Shown: in pieces, positions 30,219 through 39,656 of the stretch
Position numbering within the stretch: position 1 is the first letter of the stretch
Layout: every line of letters starts with the position of its first letter
Assembly: GCA_937958675.1 (NCBI GenBank)
Contig: CALGND010000017.1
Coordinates: forward strand, 62,001 to 126,000
Reading direction: 5' to 3'
Length of the DNA: 64,000 nucleotides
Origin: an uncultured Granulosicoccaceae bacterium
GTDB lineage: Bacteria > Pseudomonadota > Gammaproteobacteria > Granulosicoccales > Granulosicoccaceae
Made by a program: the position numbers and the translations under genes
Notes under the pieces: generated by a model
The model's input: only the letters and a program-made list of their open reading frames with translations
Told to the model about the DNA's origin: nothing
Databases searched by the model: none

Positions 30219-31697
30219 GTGTCAGCTCCTAGCGCAATTACTCACTTACGCAATTATGCATCGGCCGGTACTATTATCGCGCTGGCAGGATTAGTGACTT
30301 TCCCACTGCTAACCCGCAGTCTGAGCGTTGCTGAATACGGCATAGTGGGCTTGATTATGTCCAGCCTGACATTTTTTATTGCGATAGGGAAGCTTGGTAT
30401 ACAACATTCGGTAATTCGATTCTTCTCACAAGTAAAAAATAGCACTATTGAATTTTCGCTGGGGCAGATGAACAGCACGGTTGCGTCGCTGTTTTTTATT
30501 CTTGCAAGTATTACTGCGTTTGCCTGGTTGATCGTCGGGTATACAATTCTGCCGTCGATAATAGATGATCCGCACGCAACAAAGCTTGTGACAATAGCAG
30601 CGGTGCTGATTTTCGTGCGTTTGCTAGGGAGCGGCGTAACCAATTTCTTAAGAGCACAGCAGCGTAGCGGTATCGTTGCGATGGTCACGCTGATTATGCG
30701 ATGTATCTATGTTGGCTTGATTGTGCTGGCGGTATTGCTAACCGACATTAGCCCATTTTTTGTCATTGTAAGTATGTTTGTGGCCGAGCTTGTTGGCGTC
30801 AGCTATGCTGCACGCAAATACTGGCCGAGTTTTCAGTTTAGTGTTGCTGATGTATCGACGCCTCTGGCGAAGGCTATGTTGCTATATGGCATGCCGCTCA
30901 TGTTGCTGGAATCTTTCGGTTTGATCCTGCGCCTGAGTGATCGATATCTTATAGGAGCGTTGTTAGATGATAATGCGCTGGGGATGTATTCGGCTTCCTA
31001 CAACTTCACTGCACATCTTGATGTCATTTTATTGGTTGCTTTGGCGCAAGCGGTAAAACCCATGTATATGGAGATGTGGGAATCTTCAGGCAGTGAAAAG
31101 ACGCAGGAATTTTTATCACGAGGCTTCCACTTGTTTTTGGTGATCGGAATCCCGTTTGTAGCGGTCTTTTCGTTAGTAGGTCCGCATTTACTGAATTTTC
31201 TCGCAAGCCCTAAATATGCACCCGGCGCGGTGATAATCCCTTTTGTGGCCATAAGCTTTTTAGTGGAAGGTAGTGTTCACTTTTTGGCGGCTGGGCTATA
31301 TATTCAAAAAAACACCAAAGTGCTGATGATCTGGAGCTTAATTGCCTCGATACTCAATGTATTGCTTAATCTTGTGATGATCCCGAAATTTGGAATAGTA
31401 GGGGCTGCCGGGGTCACCATAGTGTCGTACGTTGTTTTTACTTTAGGGGTGAGCCGCCATGCTTTTAAATATGTCTCACTGGATATTAATTGGCGAATGC
31501 CGACTATCGTAGCCTTGGTTAGTATAGTGGTGTACTTTTTAGGTTATCAAGTAAGCTATGGAAATGACGTGGCGAGCTTTATTGCCAAGGGCTTGATCAG
31601 CACTATAGCCTTGTTCATGATGGTGTACTGCATTGATAATCCAGTGCGCGAATCCGTATCGCTGATGAAATCACGCCAAGCATTAAAGCAATCATGA
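30219..31697 (+). CDS. Lipid-linked oligosaccharide flippase (Wzx/MOP family)
   Basis: 492 residues with about 12-14 predicted membrane helices in evenly spaced pairs and the flippase opening LRNYASAGTIIALAGLVTFPLLTRSLSVAEYGIVGLIM. It belongs to the MOP/PST superfamily that moves undecaprenyl-PP-linked repeat units across the inner membrane. The start is GTG at 30219 with AGGAG 13 bases upstream. Its last 4 bases overlap the next gene (ATGA), indicating coupled translation. Confidence 0.93.
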   Translation: MSAPSAITHLRNYASAGTIIALAGLVTFPLLTRSLSVAEYGIVGLIMSSLTFFIAIGKLGIQHSVIRFFSQVKNSTIEFSLGQMNSTVASLFFILASITAFAWLIVGYTILPSIIDDPHATKLVTIAAVLIFVRLLGSGVTNFLRAQQRSGIVAMVTLIMRCIYVGLIVLAVLLTDISPFFVIVSMFVAELVGVSYAARKYWPSFQFSVADVSTPLAKAMLLYGMPLMLLESFGLILRLSDRYLIGALLDDNALGMYSASYNFTAHLDVILLVALAQAVKPMYMEMWESSGSEKTQEFLSRGFHLFLVIGIPFVAVFSLVGPHLLNFLASPKYAPGAVIIPFVAISFLVEGSVHFLAAGLYIQKNTKVLMIWSLIASILNVLLNLVMIPKFGIVGAAGVTIVSYVVFTLGVSRHAFKYVSLDINWRMPTIVALVSIVVYFLGYQVSYGNDVASFIAKGLISTIALFMMVYCIDNPVRESVSLMKSRQALKQS

Positions 31698-32827
31698 TCA
31701 CTTTGTTTTTAATTATGGCTTTTTTTTGCATCTACACCTATGCCGTGTTTCCTGCGGTGATGTACTTACTTGCTAAATGCAAACCGATTGTAGAGTCTGT
31801 TCAGCCGAGTTCTTGGCCGTCGGTGAGTGTCGTGGTTGCCTTGCACAATGAAGAACGCAATCTATATAAAAAATATAACAATCTAAAGCTGCTGGATTAC
31901 CCGCGTGATCAATTAGAAATTGTGTTGGTATCTGATGGCTCTACAGATGGTACTTGGTCGGCGTTGCAACAGATTGCGTCAGCTGATACTCGCATCGTTG
32001 CTCACCACTATGATCAAGCAGCGGGGAAACCTAGCGCGTTAAATATCGCCGTTGAAAAAGCGACAGGCGAATTTATTGTATTTATGGATGCACGGCAATC
32101 TGTTTCTGCGAATGCTGTTAAAACGTTGGTATCGTATTTACAAGATCCTAAGATTGGTGCAGTTAGTGGTGAGTTGGTATTAGGTAGTCCTGATATGGCG
32201 GTTGCAACTGATGCTAAAAATGTTGGCTTGTATTGGCGCTACGAAAAATGGATTAGAGAAAGCGAAAGTCGGTGGTATTCCACTACGGGTGCAACCGGCG
32301 CCTTGTACGCCATTCGAAGAAGCGACTACCAACCACATGCTGTAGACGTTCTACTAGACGATTTCGATACGCCAGTAAAATTACTTAAGCAGGGTAAGCG
32401 AACTGTGTTTGCAGCCGAAGCCAAGGTGTTTGATGTTGCCGAGGCTTCTTCTAACAATGAGTTTAAACGTAAGGTAAGAACCCTAGCCGGAAACTATCAA
32501 TCATTCAGCAGGCAAATGTGGTTGTTTAACCCAGCGAAAAATCCTGTGTGGTGGCAATTTTTATCCCATAAGGTGTTTAGGTTGCTCGTGCCTTATGCGA
32601 TGCTGATCGCATTAATCGCATCTGTATTGGGTGAGGGGAGCTTCCTACACGTCATGTTGCTGTTGCAACTGTTATTCTATTGCTTGGGCTTGCTTGCCTT
32701 TTTAACCAAGAGCAGTAACAGTTTGCTCAATTTTATCAAAGTGTTTTTACAACTTAATGCCGCGGCGGTATTGGGTGCTTTTCGGTTTATCACTGGGCGG
32801 GCTAGCGTGCGTTGGAAAAAATCATGA
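31694..32827 (+). CDS. Membrane glycosyltransferase family 2
   Basis: 377 residues. An N-terminal membrane helix (1-22) precedes a GT-A catalytic domain with VSVVVALHNEERNL, SDGSTDGTW and the metal motif in FMDARQSV. An acidic LLDDFDTPVKLLKQGKR, where the catalytic base is expected, and RKVRTLAGNYQ follow. Two or three C-terminal helices (about 300-360) finish it. This layout is shared with hyaluronan/cellulose-synthase-like enzymes, though it is short. It probably extends the repeat unit at the cytoplasmic face. It overlaps both neighbours by 4 bases. Confidence 0.9.
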   Translation: MITLFLIMAFFCIYTYAVFPAVMYLLAKCKPIVESVQPSSWPSVSVVVALHNEERNLYKKYNNLKLLDYPRDQLEIVLVSDGSTDGTWSALQQIASADTRIVAHHYDQAAGKPSALNIAVEKATGEFIVFMDARQSVSANAVKTLVSYLQDPKIGAVSGELVLGSPDMAVATDAKNVGLYWRYEKWIRESESRWYSTTGATGALYAIRRSDYQPHAVDVLLDDFDTPVKLLKQGKRTVFAAEAKVFDVAEASSNNEFKRKVRTLAGNYQSFSRQMWLFNPAKNPVWWQFLSHKVFRLLVPYAMLIALIASVLGEGSFLHVMLLLQLLFYCLGLLAFLTKSSNSLLNFIKVFLQLNAAAVLGAFRFITGRASVRWKKS

Positions 32828-33594
32828 GTGTCGTGTTGATGTACCACGCCTTATATGCTGGTAGCAATACGTCACTTATTGATACTGAGGATCTGCCTTA
32901 CGCTGTGTCTGTAAGCGAATTCACCCAACAAATGGAGTTACTCCAACAATATTCTGTTGGGTTGTGGTCTGATACTTCATTGCCTGACATTATCATTACG
33001 TTTGATGATGGACATATTAGTAACCACGATTTAGCGTTGCCCATTTTGAAACAATTTGGGTTTAAGGCTTATTGTTTTATTACTAGTGACTTCATTGGCA
33101 AGCGTCGTGGGTTTTGTGAACCAGTTCACATTTCTGAATTAGCGGCTCAGGGCATTGTAATAGGTGCCCATGGGCAGACTCACCGGTTCTTTGACGATCT
33201 ATCATTGGCGGCGGCAGAAGAGGAGCTAACAGCTTGTAACGCGACGTTGGCAAAGATCACGGGTTCACAGGTAAATTCCATATCTTTTCCAGGCGGGCGA
33301 TATAACAAAGATACAATGACACTCTGCAAGCAAACTGGACTCGAACTGATGTTTGGCTCTGAATTTGGTGCTGTGAACGGCGTAACGGCCAAATCAACAT
33401 CTAATCAGCTAAGTGTTATCAATCGTATCGCTATACGTCGTAATACCAGTTTGACTGAATTTAAACGCATAATTACACAGGACAAAACATACTACGCTAC
33501 CCAGACTGCTAAGCATCGCTGTAAGCGAACACTAAAGCGTGTAGTCGGTAATAATCTATATCATGGCCTCTACAGACTCCTTTCCAGACGCTGA
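32824..33594 (+). CDS. Polysaccharide deacetylase (NodB / carbohydrate esterase 4)
   Basis: 256 residues with complete NodB motifs: IIITFDDGH (metal and base aspartates), IGAHGQTHRFF (H-x3-H metal ligands) and SFPGGRYN. It removes N- or O-acetyl groups from a sugar in the polymer. No signal peptide is evident, so it may act on the lipid-linked unit. The ATG at 32824 forms an ATGA overlap with the GT2 gene and was chosen over an in-frame TTG at 32812. Its 3' end overlaps the ligase gene by 32 bases. Confidence 0.9.
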   Translation: MSVVLMYHALYAGSNTSLIDTEDLPYAVSVSEFTQQMELLQQYSVGLWSDTSLPDIIITFDDGHISNHDLALPILKQFGFKAYCFITSDFIGKRRGFCEPVHISELAAQGIVIGAHGQTHRFFDDLSLAAAEEELTACNATLAKITGSQVNSISFPGGRYNKDTMTLCKQTGLELMFGSEFGAVNGVTAKSTSNQLSVINRIAIRRNTSLTEFKRIITQDKTYYATQTAKHRCKRTLKRVVGNNLYHGLYRLLSRR

Positions 33595-35329
33595 ACCAGG
33601 TGTTTCCGGTTCAGCTCGTGGGTTGCGCAAACAGCGTGGCCGTAACACGGGCAAGCGCAAGCAACGGTTGAAAAACCGTCGGCAGCAAGCCATTGCTGCT
33701 ATGGCTGACGGCTGGCCGGAGTGGAGTGGGTTAAAGCCTATCTTTGTATTTTTGCTGTTTCCAGCCACTTTCGCGTTGCTAATTATTGCGACTGGTGGTC
33801 ACTGGCCTCAGAGTGTGCTGTATCCAGTTGCCGCCATGATGGGCCTTTATGTTGGTATTAGTGCGTTTGCTGGCGTCGAACTAACACTGGCGTGTCTGCT
33901 GTTGTATTTGCCGTTTTCAACGACTTACGCCATAGCGATAGCGCCAGGCGTGAACGGCACCAATATGCTTATCTTGCTAGGTTTGTTTGCCTCAATTATG
34001 AGTGCTTCCAATAAACGCCAAACGTATTTACCGTGGCCACCTGGTACGGGTCTAGTGGTGGCATTTGGTTTTTGGACAGCGCTATCGGGTTTTACCATCA
34101 TGGCCCATCCTGGCGGTTACGATTACCTGATGTATAACGAGCTGCTTAACTACAAGTCGTGGCTCGATCAATTTCTACTGTATTACATCGCAATGTGTGC
34201 TGTGCGCGATACCGAAACTGCAAAGCGAGTGGTGCTGTATATGTGCCTCGGAGCTATTGTGATGGTTTTATATGCTGTGCCGGAAATGCTCGACAAAGGG
34301 GGGCGTTCGTCGATCGATAAAAGCCGCATAATGGGCCCGCAAAAGCAGTCAAATAATTTTGGCGGTTTCGTTGCTTACACAATATTACCCATCGGAGCTC
34401 TGTTTCTAACGTATATCAAAAACGTTCGAGCGTGGCTCGTTGCGCCATACTTTTTGCTTGCAGCTAAAGTGTTGATATCAACATTTTCCCGTGGCGCTTA
34501 TTTGGCTATTGCCGCGGGAGCAATGCTTGCCACCTACTACAAAGGCAAGGGTTTTTTGATCATGGCTGGCACCATTGGCATTGCATTAATGTTGGTGTTT
34601 CCTAGTCTGGTACCTGAATCGATTCTTGTCCGAATGCAATCAATAACTGCTCATTCTGAAAACGTAGGCAGGGGAACAGAAGAACAACTGGATAAGAGTT
34701 CGGAGCACAGGCTTATTCTTTGGCGGGCCGCCGCTAAAATGACAGTTGAAGACCCTATATTTGGTAAGGGTTTTAAAGGTTTTCAAGCGCTGAAATCGCT
34801 ATACACAGAGAGCCCTGTTCATGAGTCCGATCCTCATAGTATGTATCTTTATATTGCCTCGCAAATGGGGCTGCCGGCCTTAGCGTTGTTCATATTAATA
34901 CTGGCTTATTCGTTTCATTTAGGGAGAGGGTTAAGCCGCAATCGAGAGGATCTGTTTATACGCGCGATTGGCATTGGCGGGGCGGCTGCAACCGTGTGTT
35001 ACTCCATTATTTGTCTTTTTGGCTCGCGGGCAGTCAATTTAGAGTTTACGGCCTATTTTTGGACGTATCTTGTCTGCATGCAGATAATCTCACTTGACCT
35101 CAAGAAGGCTGCAATCGCTGCCAAGCCCAAAAAGAAGCGCGCCAAGGCTGTCAATCAAAACAAGCGCTTGACCCGCGAGGACGAAGCTAAGCCAGTCCTG
35201 GAAGAGCCCGAGGAGGCTCCAGCGCCGAAATTGCTCAGAGCACCGCATAAGCGCTTGCGCAAAGAGCGATTACGCAAAGATCGGGCAGATAAGGGCAAAT
35301 CACGGCCTCAAATCCCCCGAGCACGCTGA
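33563..35329 (+). CDS. O-antigen ligase/polymerase-like membrane protein with basic tails
   Basis: 588 residues. The basic N-terminal tail of about 50 residues (GLRKQRGRNTGKRKQRLKNRR) precedes 10-12 membrane helices. A Wzy/WaaL-type domain has STFSRGAYLAIAAGAML, a large loop with RLILWRAAAKMTVEDPIFGKGFKGF, and DPHSMYLYIASQMGLPAL. A roughly 90-residue lysine/arginine-rich C-terminal tail has repeated RLRKERLRKDR units. The core resembles the O-glycosylation ligase-like proteins found with exosortase A. It may polymerise or ligate the polymer. Both cytosolic-looking tails are unusual for this family as I know it. It ends the operon. Confidence 0.85.
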   Translation: MASTDSFPDAEPGVSGSARGLRKQRGRNTGKRKQRLKNRRQQAIAAMADGWPEWSGLKPIFVFLLFPATFALLIIATGGHWPQSVLYPVAAMMGLYVGISAFAGVELTLACLLLYLPFSTTYAIAIAPGVNGTNMLILLGLFASIMSASNKRQTYLPWPPGTGLVVAFGFWTALSGFTIMAHPGGYDYLMYNELLNYKSWLDQFLLYYIAMCAVRDTETAKRVVLYMCLGAIVMVLYAVPEMLDKGGRSSIDKSRIMGPQKQSNNFGGFVAYTILPIGALFLTYIKNVRAWLVAPYFLLAAKVLISTFSRGAYLAIAAGAMLATYYKGKGFLIMAGTIGIALMLVFPSLVPESILVRMQSITAHSENVGRGTEEQLDKSSEHRLILWRAAAKMTVEDPIFGKGFKGFQALKSLYTESPVHESDPHSMYLYIASQMGLPALALFILILAYSFHLGRGLSRNREDLFIRAIGIGGAAATVCYSIICLFGSRAVNLEFTAYFWTYLVCMQIISLDLKKAAIAAKPKKKRAKAVNQNKRLTREDEAKPVLEEPEEAPAPKLLRAPHKRLRKERLRKDRADKGKSRPQIPRAR

Positions 35330-35509
35330 TTTGCCAGATCGTTGGTAAGTCCCTGCCAGCCAGCTAAACTCCTATTACCCTTCTAGCCCTAGTTGGCTAT
35401 TTAAGTCGAGCCAATTAGACCCATATTAGGGTATGAATATTGCGGGAACTCGTTTGTCTCACCTGTGGCGCAAGCTTTGCAACAGGAAACATGCATCGAT
35501 CCCGTGATG

Positions 35510-35537
35510 TTGCACATTAGTCGAACGGCAGTAAAAT
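35510..35537 (+). promoter_or_regulatory. Candidate sigma-70 promoter for clpS
   Basis: TTGCAC (35510-35515) and TAAAAT (35532-35537) with a 16-base spacer lie 38 bases upstream of the clpS ATG. The rest of the 245-base gap after the ligase gene holds a 6-bp inverted repeat TTGGCT/AGCCAA and no gene. Confidence 0.5.
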
Positions 35538-35574
35538 AGCCGTGTCATTATTAATTTGCGTGGATACGGCTTAA

Positions 35575-35892
35575 ATGAGTCAAGAAGAAGATAACAATCA
35601 CGGAGATTTGGTTGTTGAGCAGGCGAAGCCGAAACTGGCCAAGCCACCACTTTTCAAGGTGTACTTAGTCAATGATGACTTCACACCAATGGAATTTGTG
35701 GTTGAAGTTTTGCAAGTGTTTTTTCAGTTGGATTATGAGCAGGCTCACCAAGTTATGTTGCACGTACATAAACGAGGTAAAGGAGTATGCGGTGTTTTTA
35801 CCCGCGAAATTGCTGAAACTAAAGTAGCTTTAGTGAATCAATACTCTAGAGACAGCAATCATCCGCTGATGTGTGATATGGAAGAGGCGTAA
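35575..35892 (+). CDS. clpS: ATP-dependent Clp protease adaptor ClpS
   Basis: A 105-residue N-degron recognin that delivers substrates with bulky N-terminal residues to ClpAP. The core is plain: LVNDDFTPMEFVVEVLQVFF, YEQAHQVMLHVHKRGKGVCGVFTREIAETK. The DDFTPMEFV segment forms the binding pocket and the flexible acidic N-terminus engages ClpA. clpA follows 170 bases downstream on the same strand, as in other Gammaproteobacteria. Confidence 0.97.
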   Translation: MSQEEDNNHGDLVVEQAKPKLAKPPLFKVYLVNDDFTPMEFVVEVLQVFFQLDYEQAHQVMLHVHKRGKGVCGVFTREIAETKVALVNQYSRDSNHPLMCDMEEA

Positions 35893-36062
35893 TGTACTTT
35901 TTTTGTTTTTGACCGTACAAGTAATACTCTGAGCACGAACTTTGATCGTTCTAGTAAACGTAAAGAGTAACGTACATGAGTAGTCGTAATCAAAAAACGT
36001 AATTGAAAACTTAATCGATATTTTAGTTAAAAACTCAACTTGGGTTAACAATAACAACTGAC

Positions 36063-38342
36063 ATGCTAAGTAAAGAACTCGAATTTACCCTGAATAACGC
36101 TTTCAAAGAAGCGCGAGCCCGCCGGTTTGAATTCATGACTGTTGAGCACTTGTTGCTCGCACTAATTGATAACCCAACTGCTGCGCAAGTATTGCGCGCC
36201 TGTGGAGGCGATCTCGACATGCTGCGCGATGAGCTCGATACCTTCGTGGAGGAAAACACACCGCTGCTCGACGAAAACGATACGCGTGAAACTCAGCCAA
36301 CATTAGGCTTTCAGCGAGTGTTGCAACGCGCCGTATTTCATGTGCAAAGCTCCGGTAAAAAAGAAGTCACTGGAGCAAATGTGTTGGTTGCCATTTTTGG
36401 TGAGCAAGACTCGCAAACGGTTTATCTTCTTAACAAGCAAAACATTACTCGCCTTGATGTTGTTAATTACATCTCGCATGGTATCGCTAAAAATTCACAG
36501 GACGAGCCTGAAGACCTAGAAGACGGCAGTTCAGAATTCACGGGTGAGGAAGGCGAGAACGATGCACGTCCACTAGACAAATTTGCCACTAATCTAAATG
36601 TAAAGGCGCAAAACGGCGAAATCGATCCATTGATTGGTCGTGAAAAAGAAATTGAGCGAGCATCGCAAGTACTTTGCCGGCGTCGCAAAAACAACCCGCT
36701 ATTGGTAGGCGAGGCGGGCGTTGGTAAAACTGCTATCGCAGAAGGTCTGGCTAAGCGAATCGTTGATGGCGAGGTACCTGAGGTACTGGCCGACAGCATT
36801 ATCTATTCGCTCGATTTAGGTGCATTGGTTGCGGGTACTAAATACCGAGGCGACTTTGAAAAACGACTAAAAAGTATCCTGACTCAATTGAAGAAAGAGC
36901 CGGGTGCTGTATTGTTTATTGATGAAATCCACACCATTATTGGTGCTGGAGCTGCATCAGGTGGTGTCATGGATGCGTCTAACCTTATTAAGCCAATGCT
37001 GGCTTCTGGTGAGCTTAAGTGTATTGGTTCTACAACGTATCAAGAATACCGCGGTATCTTCGAAAAAGATCGCGCGCTTGCCAGACGTTTCCAAAAGATC
37101 GATGTTGCAGAGCCAACGGTTGATCAAACTTACGAAATTCTCAAAGGCTTGAAATCTCGCTACGAAGAGTTTCATGAAGTTAAGTACTCTAACAAAGCAC
37201 TACGCACTGCATCAGAGCTGGCGGGTCGGTATATCAATGATCGTTTCCTACCTGATAAAGCAATTGATGTTATCGATGAAGCTGGCGCTAACCACCGAGT
37301 TAAAGGTGCAACAGCGAAAGGCAAAAAATCGATTGGCGTAAAAGACATCGAAGCGATAGTGGCAAAGATTGCACGTATTCCTGAGAAGAGCGTGTCTTCA
37401 ACTGATATGGATAAGCTGCGTACATTGGCGCGTGATTTACGCATGCTGGTGTTTGGACAAGACGATGCGATCGATACGCTTGCTGCGGCAATCAAAATGT
37501 CGCGCTCTGGTTTAGGCCCTCAGGATAAGCCAATTGGTAGCTTTATGTTTGCTGGCCCGACTGGTGTCGGTAAAACAGAAGTCACCAAGCAGTTGGCTCA
37601 GGTCATGGGTATCGAGCTTGTGCGATTCGATATGTCTGAGTACATGGAGCGTCACACGGTTTCAAGATTAATCGGTGCTCCTCCAGGCTACGTGGGTTAT
37701 GACCAAGGTGGATTGTTAACAGATGCTGTCATTCAAAATCCGCATTGCGTTATTTTGCTCGATGAAATTGAAAAAGCACATCCGGATGTTTTTAATCTGC
37801 TACTGCAGGTTATGGATCACGGTACGCTTACCGATAACAACGGGCGCAAGGCTGATTTTAGAAATATCATTCTGATCATGACTACAAACGCTGGTGCTGA
37901 ATCTATCTCACGTACGTCCATGGGCTTTACCACTCAGGATAATGCAAGTGATGGTATGGAAGCGGTTAACAAGCTCTTTACTCCAGAATTTCGTAATAGG
38001 CTTGACACCGTCATTCAATTTCAGCCGCTTGATAGGAGCATTATTATCAATGTTGTTGATAAGTTCATCATCGAACTCGAATCTCAGCTTGAAGATAAAA
38101 ACGTTTCGATCGACTTTAACGCTGATGCTAAAACATGGTTAGCTGAAAACGGCTTTGATGCAAAGATGGGTGCACGTCCTATGTCTCGGCTTATCAGTGA
38201 ACACATCAAGAAGCCGCTGGCAGATGAGATTCTGTTTGGCAAGCTGAAGTCAGGCGGACGAGTGCATGTCAAGGTTGATGACGAAGGCAAGATTGATTTT
38301 GAATTTGAAAGTCGAGAAAGTAAAGAAGCGACTGTTCAATAG
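36063..38342 (+). CDS. clpA: ATP-dependent Clp protease ATP-binding subunit ClpA
   Basis: 759-residue double AAA+ unfoldase of the ClpAP protease. The N-terminal double Clp repeat (1-140) is followed by an acidic linker. D1 has Walker A GEAGVGKT near 216 and Walker [10 protein letters not shown]2 has GPTGVGKT near 498, a GYVGYDQGG pore loop and [12 protein letters not shown]. The IGL-type loop needed for ClpP docking is expected in D2, but I did not pinpoint it. Its 3' end is followed by a repeat fragment and a strong terminator, facing infA. Confidence 0.97.
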   Translation: MLSKELEFTLNNAFKEARARRFEFMTVEHLLLALIDNPTAAQVLRACGGDLDMLRDELDTFVEENTPLLDENDTRETQPTLGFQRVLQRAVFHVQSSGKKEVTGANVLVAIFGEQDSQTVYLLNKQNITRLDVVNYISHGIAKNSQDEPEDLEDGSSEFTGEEGENDARPLDKFATNLNVKAQNGEIDPLIGREKEIERASQVLCRRRKNNPLLVGEAGVGKTAIAEGLAKRIVDGEVPEVLADSIIYSLDLGALVAGTKYRGDFEKRLKSILTQLKKEPGAVLFIDEIHTIIGAGAASGGVMDASNLIKPMLASGELKCIGSTTYQEYRGIFEKDRALARRFQKIDVAEPTVDQTYEILKGLKSRYEEFHEVKYSNKALRTASELAGRYINDRFLPDKAIDVIDEAGANHRVKGATAKGKKSIGVKDIEAIVAKIARIPEKSVSSTDMDKLRTLARDLRMLVFGQDDAIDTLAAAIKMSRSGLGPQDKPIGSFMFAGPTGVGKTEVTKQLAQVMGIELVRFDMSEYMERHTVSRLIGAPPGYVGYDQGGLLTDAVIQNPHCVILLDEIEKAHPDVFNLLLQVMDHGTLTDNNGRKADFRNIILIMTTNAGAESISRTSMGFTTQDNASDGMEAVNKLFTPEFRNRLDTVIQFQPLDRSIIINVVDKFIIELESQLEDKNVSIDFNADAKTWLAENGFDAKMGARPMSRLISEHIKKPLADEILFGKLKSGGRVHVKVDDEGKIDFEFESRESKEATVQ

Positions 38343-38366
38343 TTATCCGCGCGAAAGCGGGATGAC
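38343..38366. repeat. Dispersed palindromic repeat, copy E (half unit)
   Basis: Directly after the clpA stop, a single decayed unit TTATCCGCGCGAAAGCGG followed by GATGAC. It matches the GCGAAAGCGGG core of copy B. Only one hairpin is left. Confidence 0.55.
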
Positions 38367-38385
38367 TATCAAGCTCCAAAAAAAG

Positions 38386-38412
38386 AACGCTGCTAATTGC
38401 AGCGTTTTTTTT
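38386..38412. terminator. Rho-independent terminator between convergent clpA and infA
   Basis: A perfect 8-bp stem AACGCTGC-taatt-GCAGCGTT is followed by a T run on the plus strand and preceded by an A run, so it can end transcription from both sides. It closes clpA directly and may catch infA transcripts. Confidence 0.9.
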
Positions 38413-38514
38413 GGATCATAATAAGACCAGTGGAGCGAACGCTAGATAAATGGGGAAAGCAATAGGGGCAATGTACGATCTAACTTATTCGTTTGCCCCT
38501 ATTGGTACTGAATC

Positions 38515-38733
38515 CTAACGACTACGGTACGTAATGCGGCCTTTGCTCAGGTCGTACGGAGTCATTTGTACAGTGACTTTGTCACCGGTGAGTATGCGGA
38601 TGTAGTGCTTGCGCATCTTGCCCGATATATGAGCTGTTACAACGTGCCCGTTTTCGAGTTCCACCCGGAACATGGTATTTGGAAGAGTGTCGACGACAGT
38701 TCCTTCCATTTCAATTGGTTCTTCTTTGGCCAT
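38515..38733 (-). CDS. infA: Translation initiation factor IF-1
   Basis: A 72-residue OB-fold factor that occupies the ribosomal A site during initiation. The sequence [30 protein letters not shown] through [29 protein letters not shown] is textbook IF-1. Convergent placement with clpA is also known in Pseudomonas and Escherichia. The 305-base stretch upstream (38734-39038) contains a decayed repeat and no gene; no clear promoter was recognised. Confidence 0.98.
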   Translation of the reverse strand: MAKEEPIEMEGTVVDTLPNTMFRVELENGHVVTAHISGKMRKHYIRILTGDKVTVQMTPYDLSKGRITYRSR

Positions 38734-38756
38734 TAAATCTCGCTAGTACTTAGGAT

Positions 38757-38800
38757 GCTAGATCCCGGAATGCCGGACCACCACCTTCGCGGGGACAGGA
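38757..38800. repeat. Dispersed palindromic repeat, copy F (decayed)
   Basis: Contains GATCCCGGAATGCCGGACC and a CCTTCGCGGGGAC end, matching copy G closely and the second half of copy B. It lies upstream of infA, within the gene-free stretch 38734-39038. Confidence 0.6.
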
Positions 38801-39038
38801 TTAATAAAAATAGACGCGTATCGTATATTTCATCACCAAATTGCGCCTATTGCGGTAGTTTAGCACTCGAAAGAGGGTACGAACGCACCATAACGCAATA
38901 TATGGTGTCGGAACGACAGATTTCAAGGCAATAACCCTGCCTGTGAGGCTCGCATTACTCAAATATAGTGATTGAATTGAAGGCTGTGGAGTACGATAAT
39001 AGTGGTCTTTCCAGACTCATGCGGACCCTACTAGATCC

Positions 39039-39491
39039 ATGCTAGATACCTTGTTGCTCCGACCCAGAACCAGCGGAAGGTTTTCATCTTTGATGGAGCT
39101 TTACGAAGACAACTATCGCATGGTGCGGCTACTGATGCCTGAACTGCGTTCGATGGATGGATCGGTGTACCTATCGCAACCTGAGGGCAGGATGCAGTTA
39201 GAGCTGAGCCAGATCGAGCACAACCGCTATACCACCACATTTAACCTAACTTACCGCTTTACTGAATCGTTACGTGGAGAGAGAGAGCCAGATTTGTCGG
39301 TGCGTATCTACCATGACGCGCGAAGCTGTGAAGTGTTAAGTGGTTTTTTGCATAGCCGCTGGGAAAGTCGGAAAGTGCGAAGTTTGGATTCGGGCTATCG
39401 GCTCAATCGATTCTTGTTTAAGTGGTTGAGTTACTGCTTGCGACAGGGGCATTCGTTTTCTAATTCTGTTCCGGTTGTTCGTGCGGACTAA
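39039..39491 (+). CDS. DUF1249 family protein (YqiB-like)
   Basis: A 150-residue soluble protein. MELYEDNYRMVRLLMPELRSMDGSVYLSQ near the start and LSVRIYHDARSCEVLSGF in the centre match the DUF1249 family. In E. coli its member YqiB lies beside cpdA and nudF; here it stands alone. The function is unknown. The first 15 residues are not conserved, so a downstream start is possible. Confidence 0.85.
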   Translation: MLDTLLLRPRTSGRFSSLMELYEDNYRMVRLLMPELRSMDGSVYLSQPEGRMQLELSQIEHNRYTTTFNLTYRFTESLRGEREPDLSVRIYHDARSCEVLSGFLHSRWESRKVRSLDSGYRLNRFLFKWLSYCLRQGHSFSNSVPVVRAD

Positions 39492-39569
39492 GTGTCTTTT
39501 GAGGTAGGCGGCGGTTCTGGTAGCTAGGATTCTTGTAATCCTGCGAAGGCCAGGAACCGTTTCCGAGTA

Positions 39570-39614
39570 CACGTGATCCCGGTACGCCGGACCGCCGCTT
39601 TGGTGGGGATGACA
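39570..39614. repeat. Dispersed palindromic repeat, copy G
   Basis: Contains GTGATCCCGGTACGCCGG, ACCGCCGCTTTGG and GGGGATGAC. It shares its order of blocks with copies B and F. It lies between the DUF1249 and DUF4124 genes, which are convergent. Confidence 0.65.
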
Positions 39615-39656
39615 GCGTTCAGCTACTTAACCTCACGCTGTCATTTGGTGCTCTGT

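Noticed and set aside
18204..35329. Exosortase or archaeosortase gene hidden in the polysaccharide locus
   Set aside because: Every multi-helix product in the region was assigned to a transferase, flippase, GT2 or ligase; none shows the exosortase Cys/Arg/His pattern.
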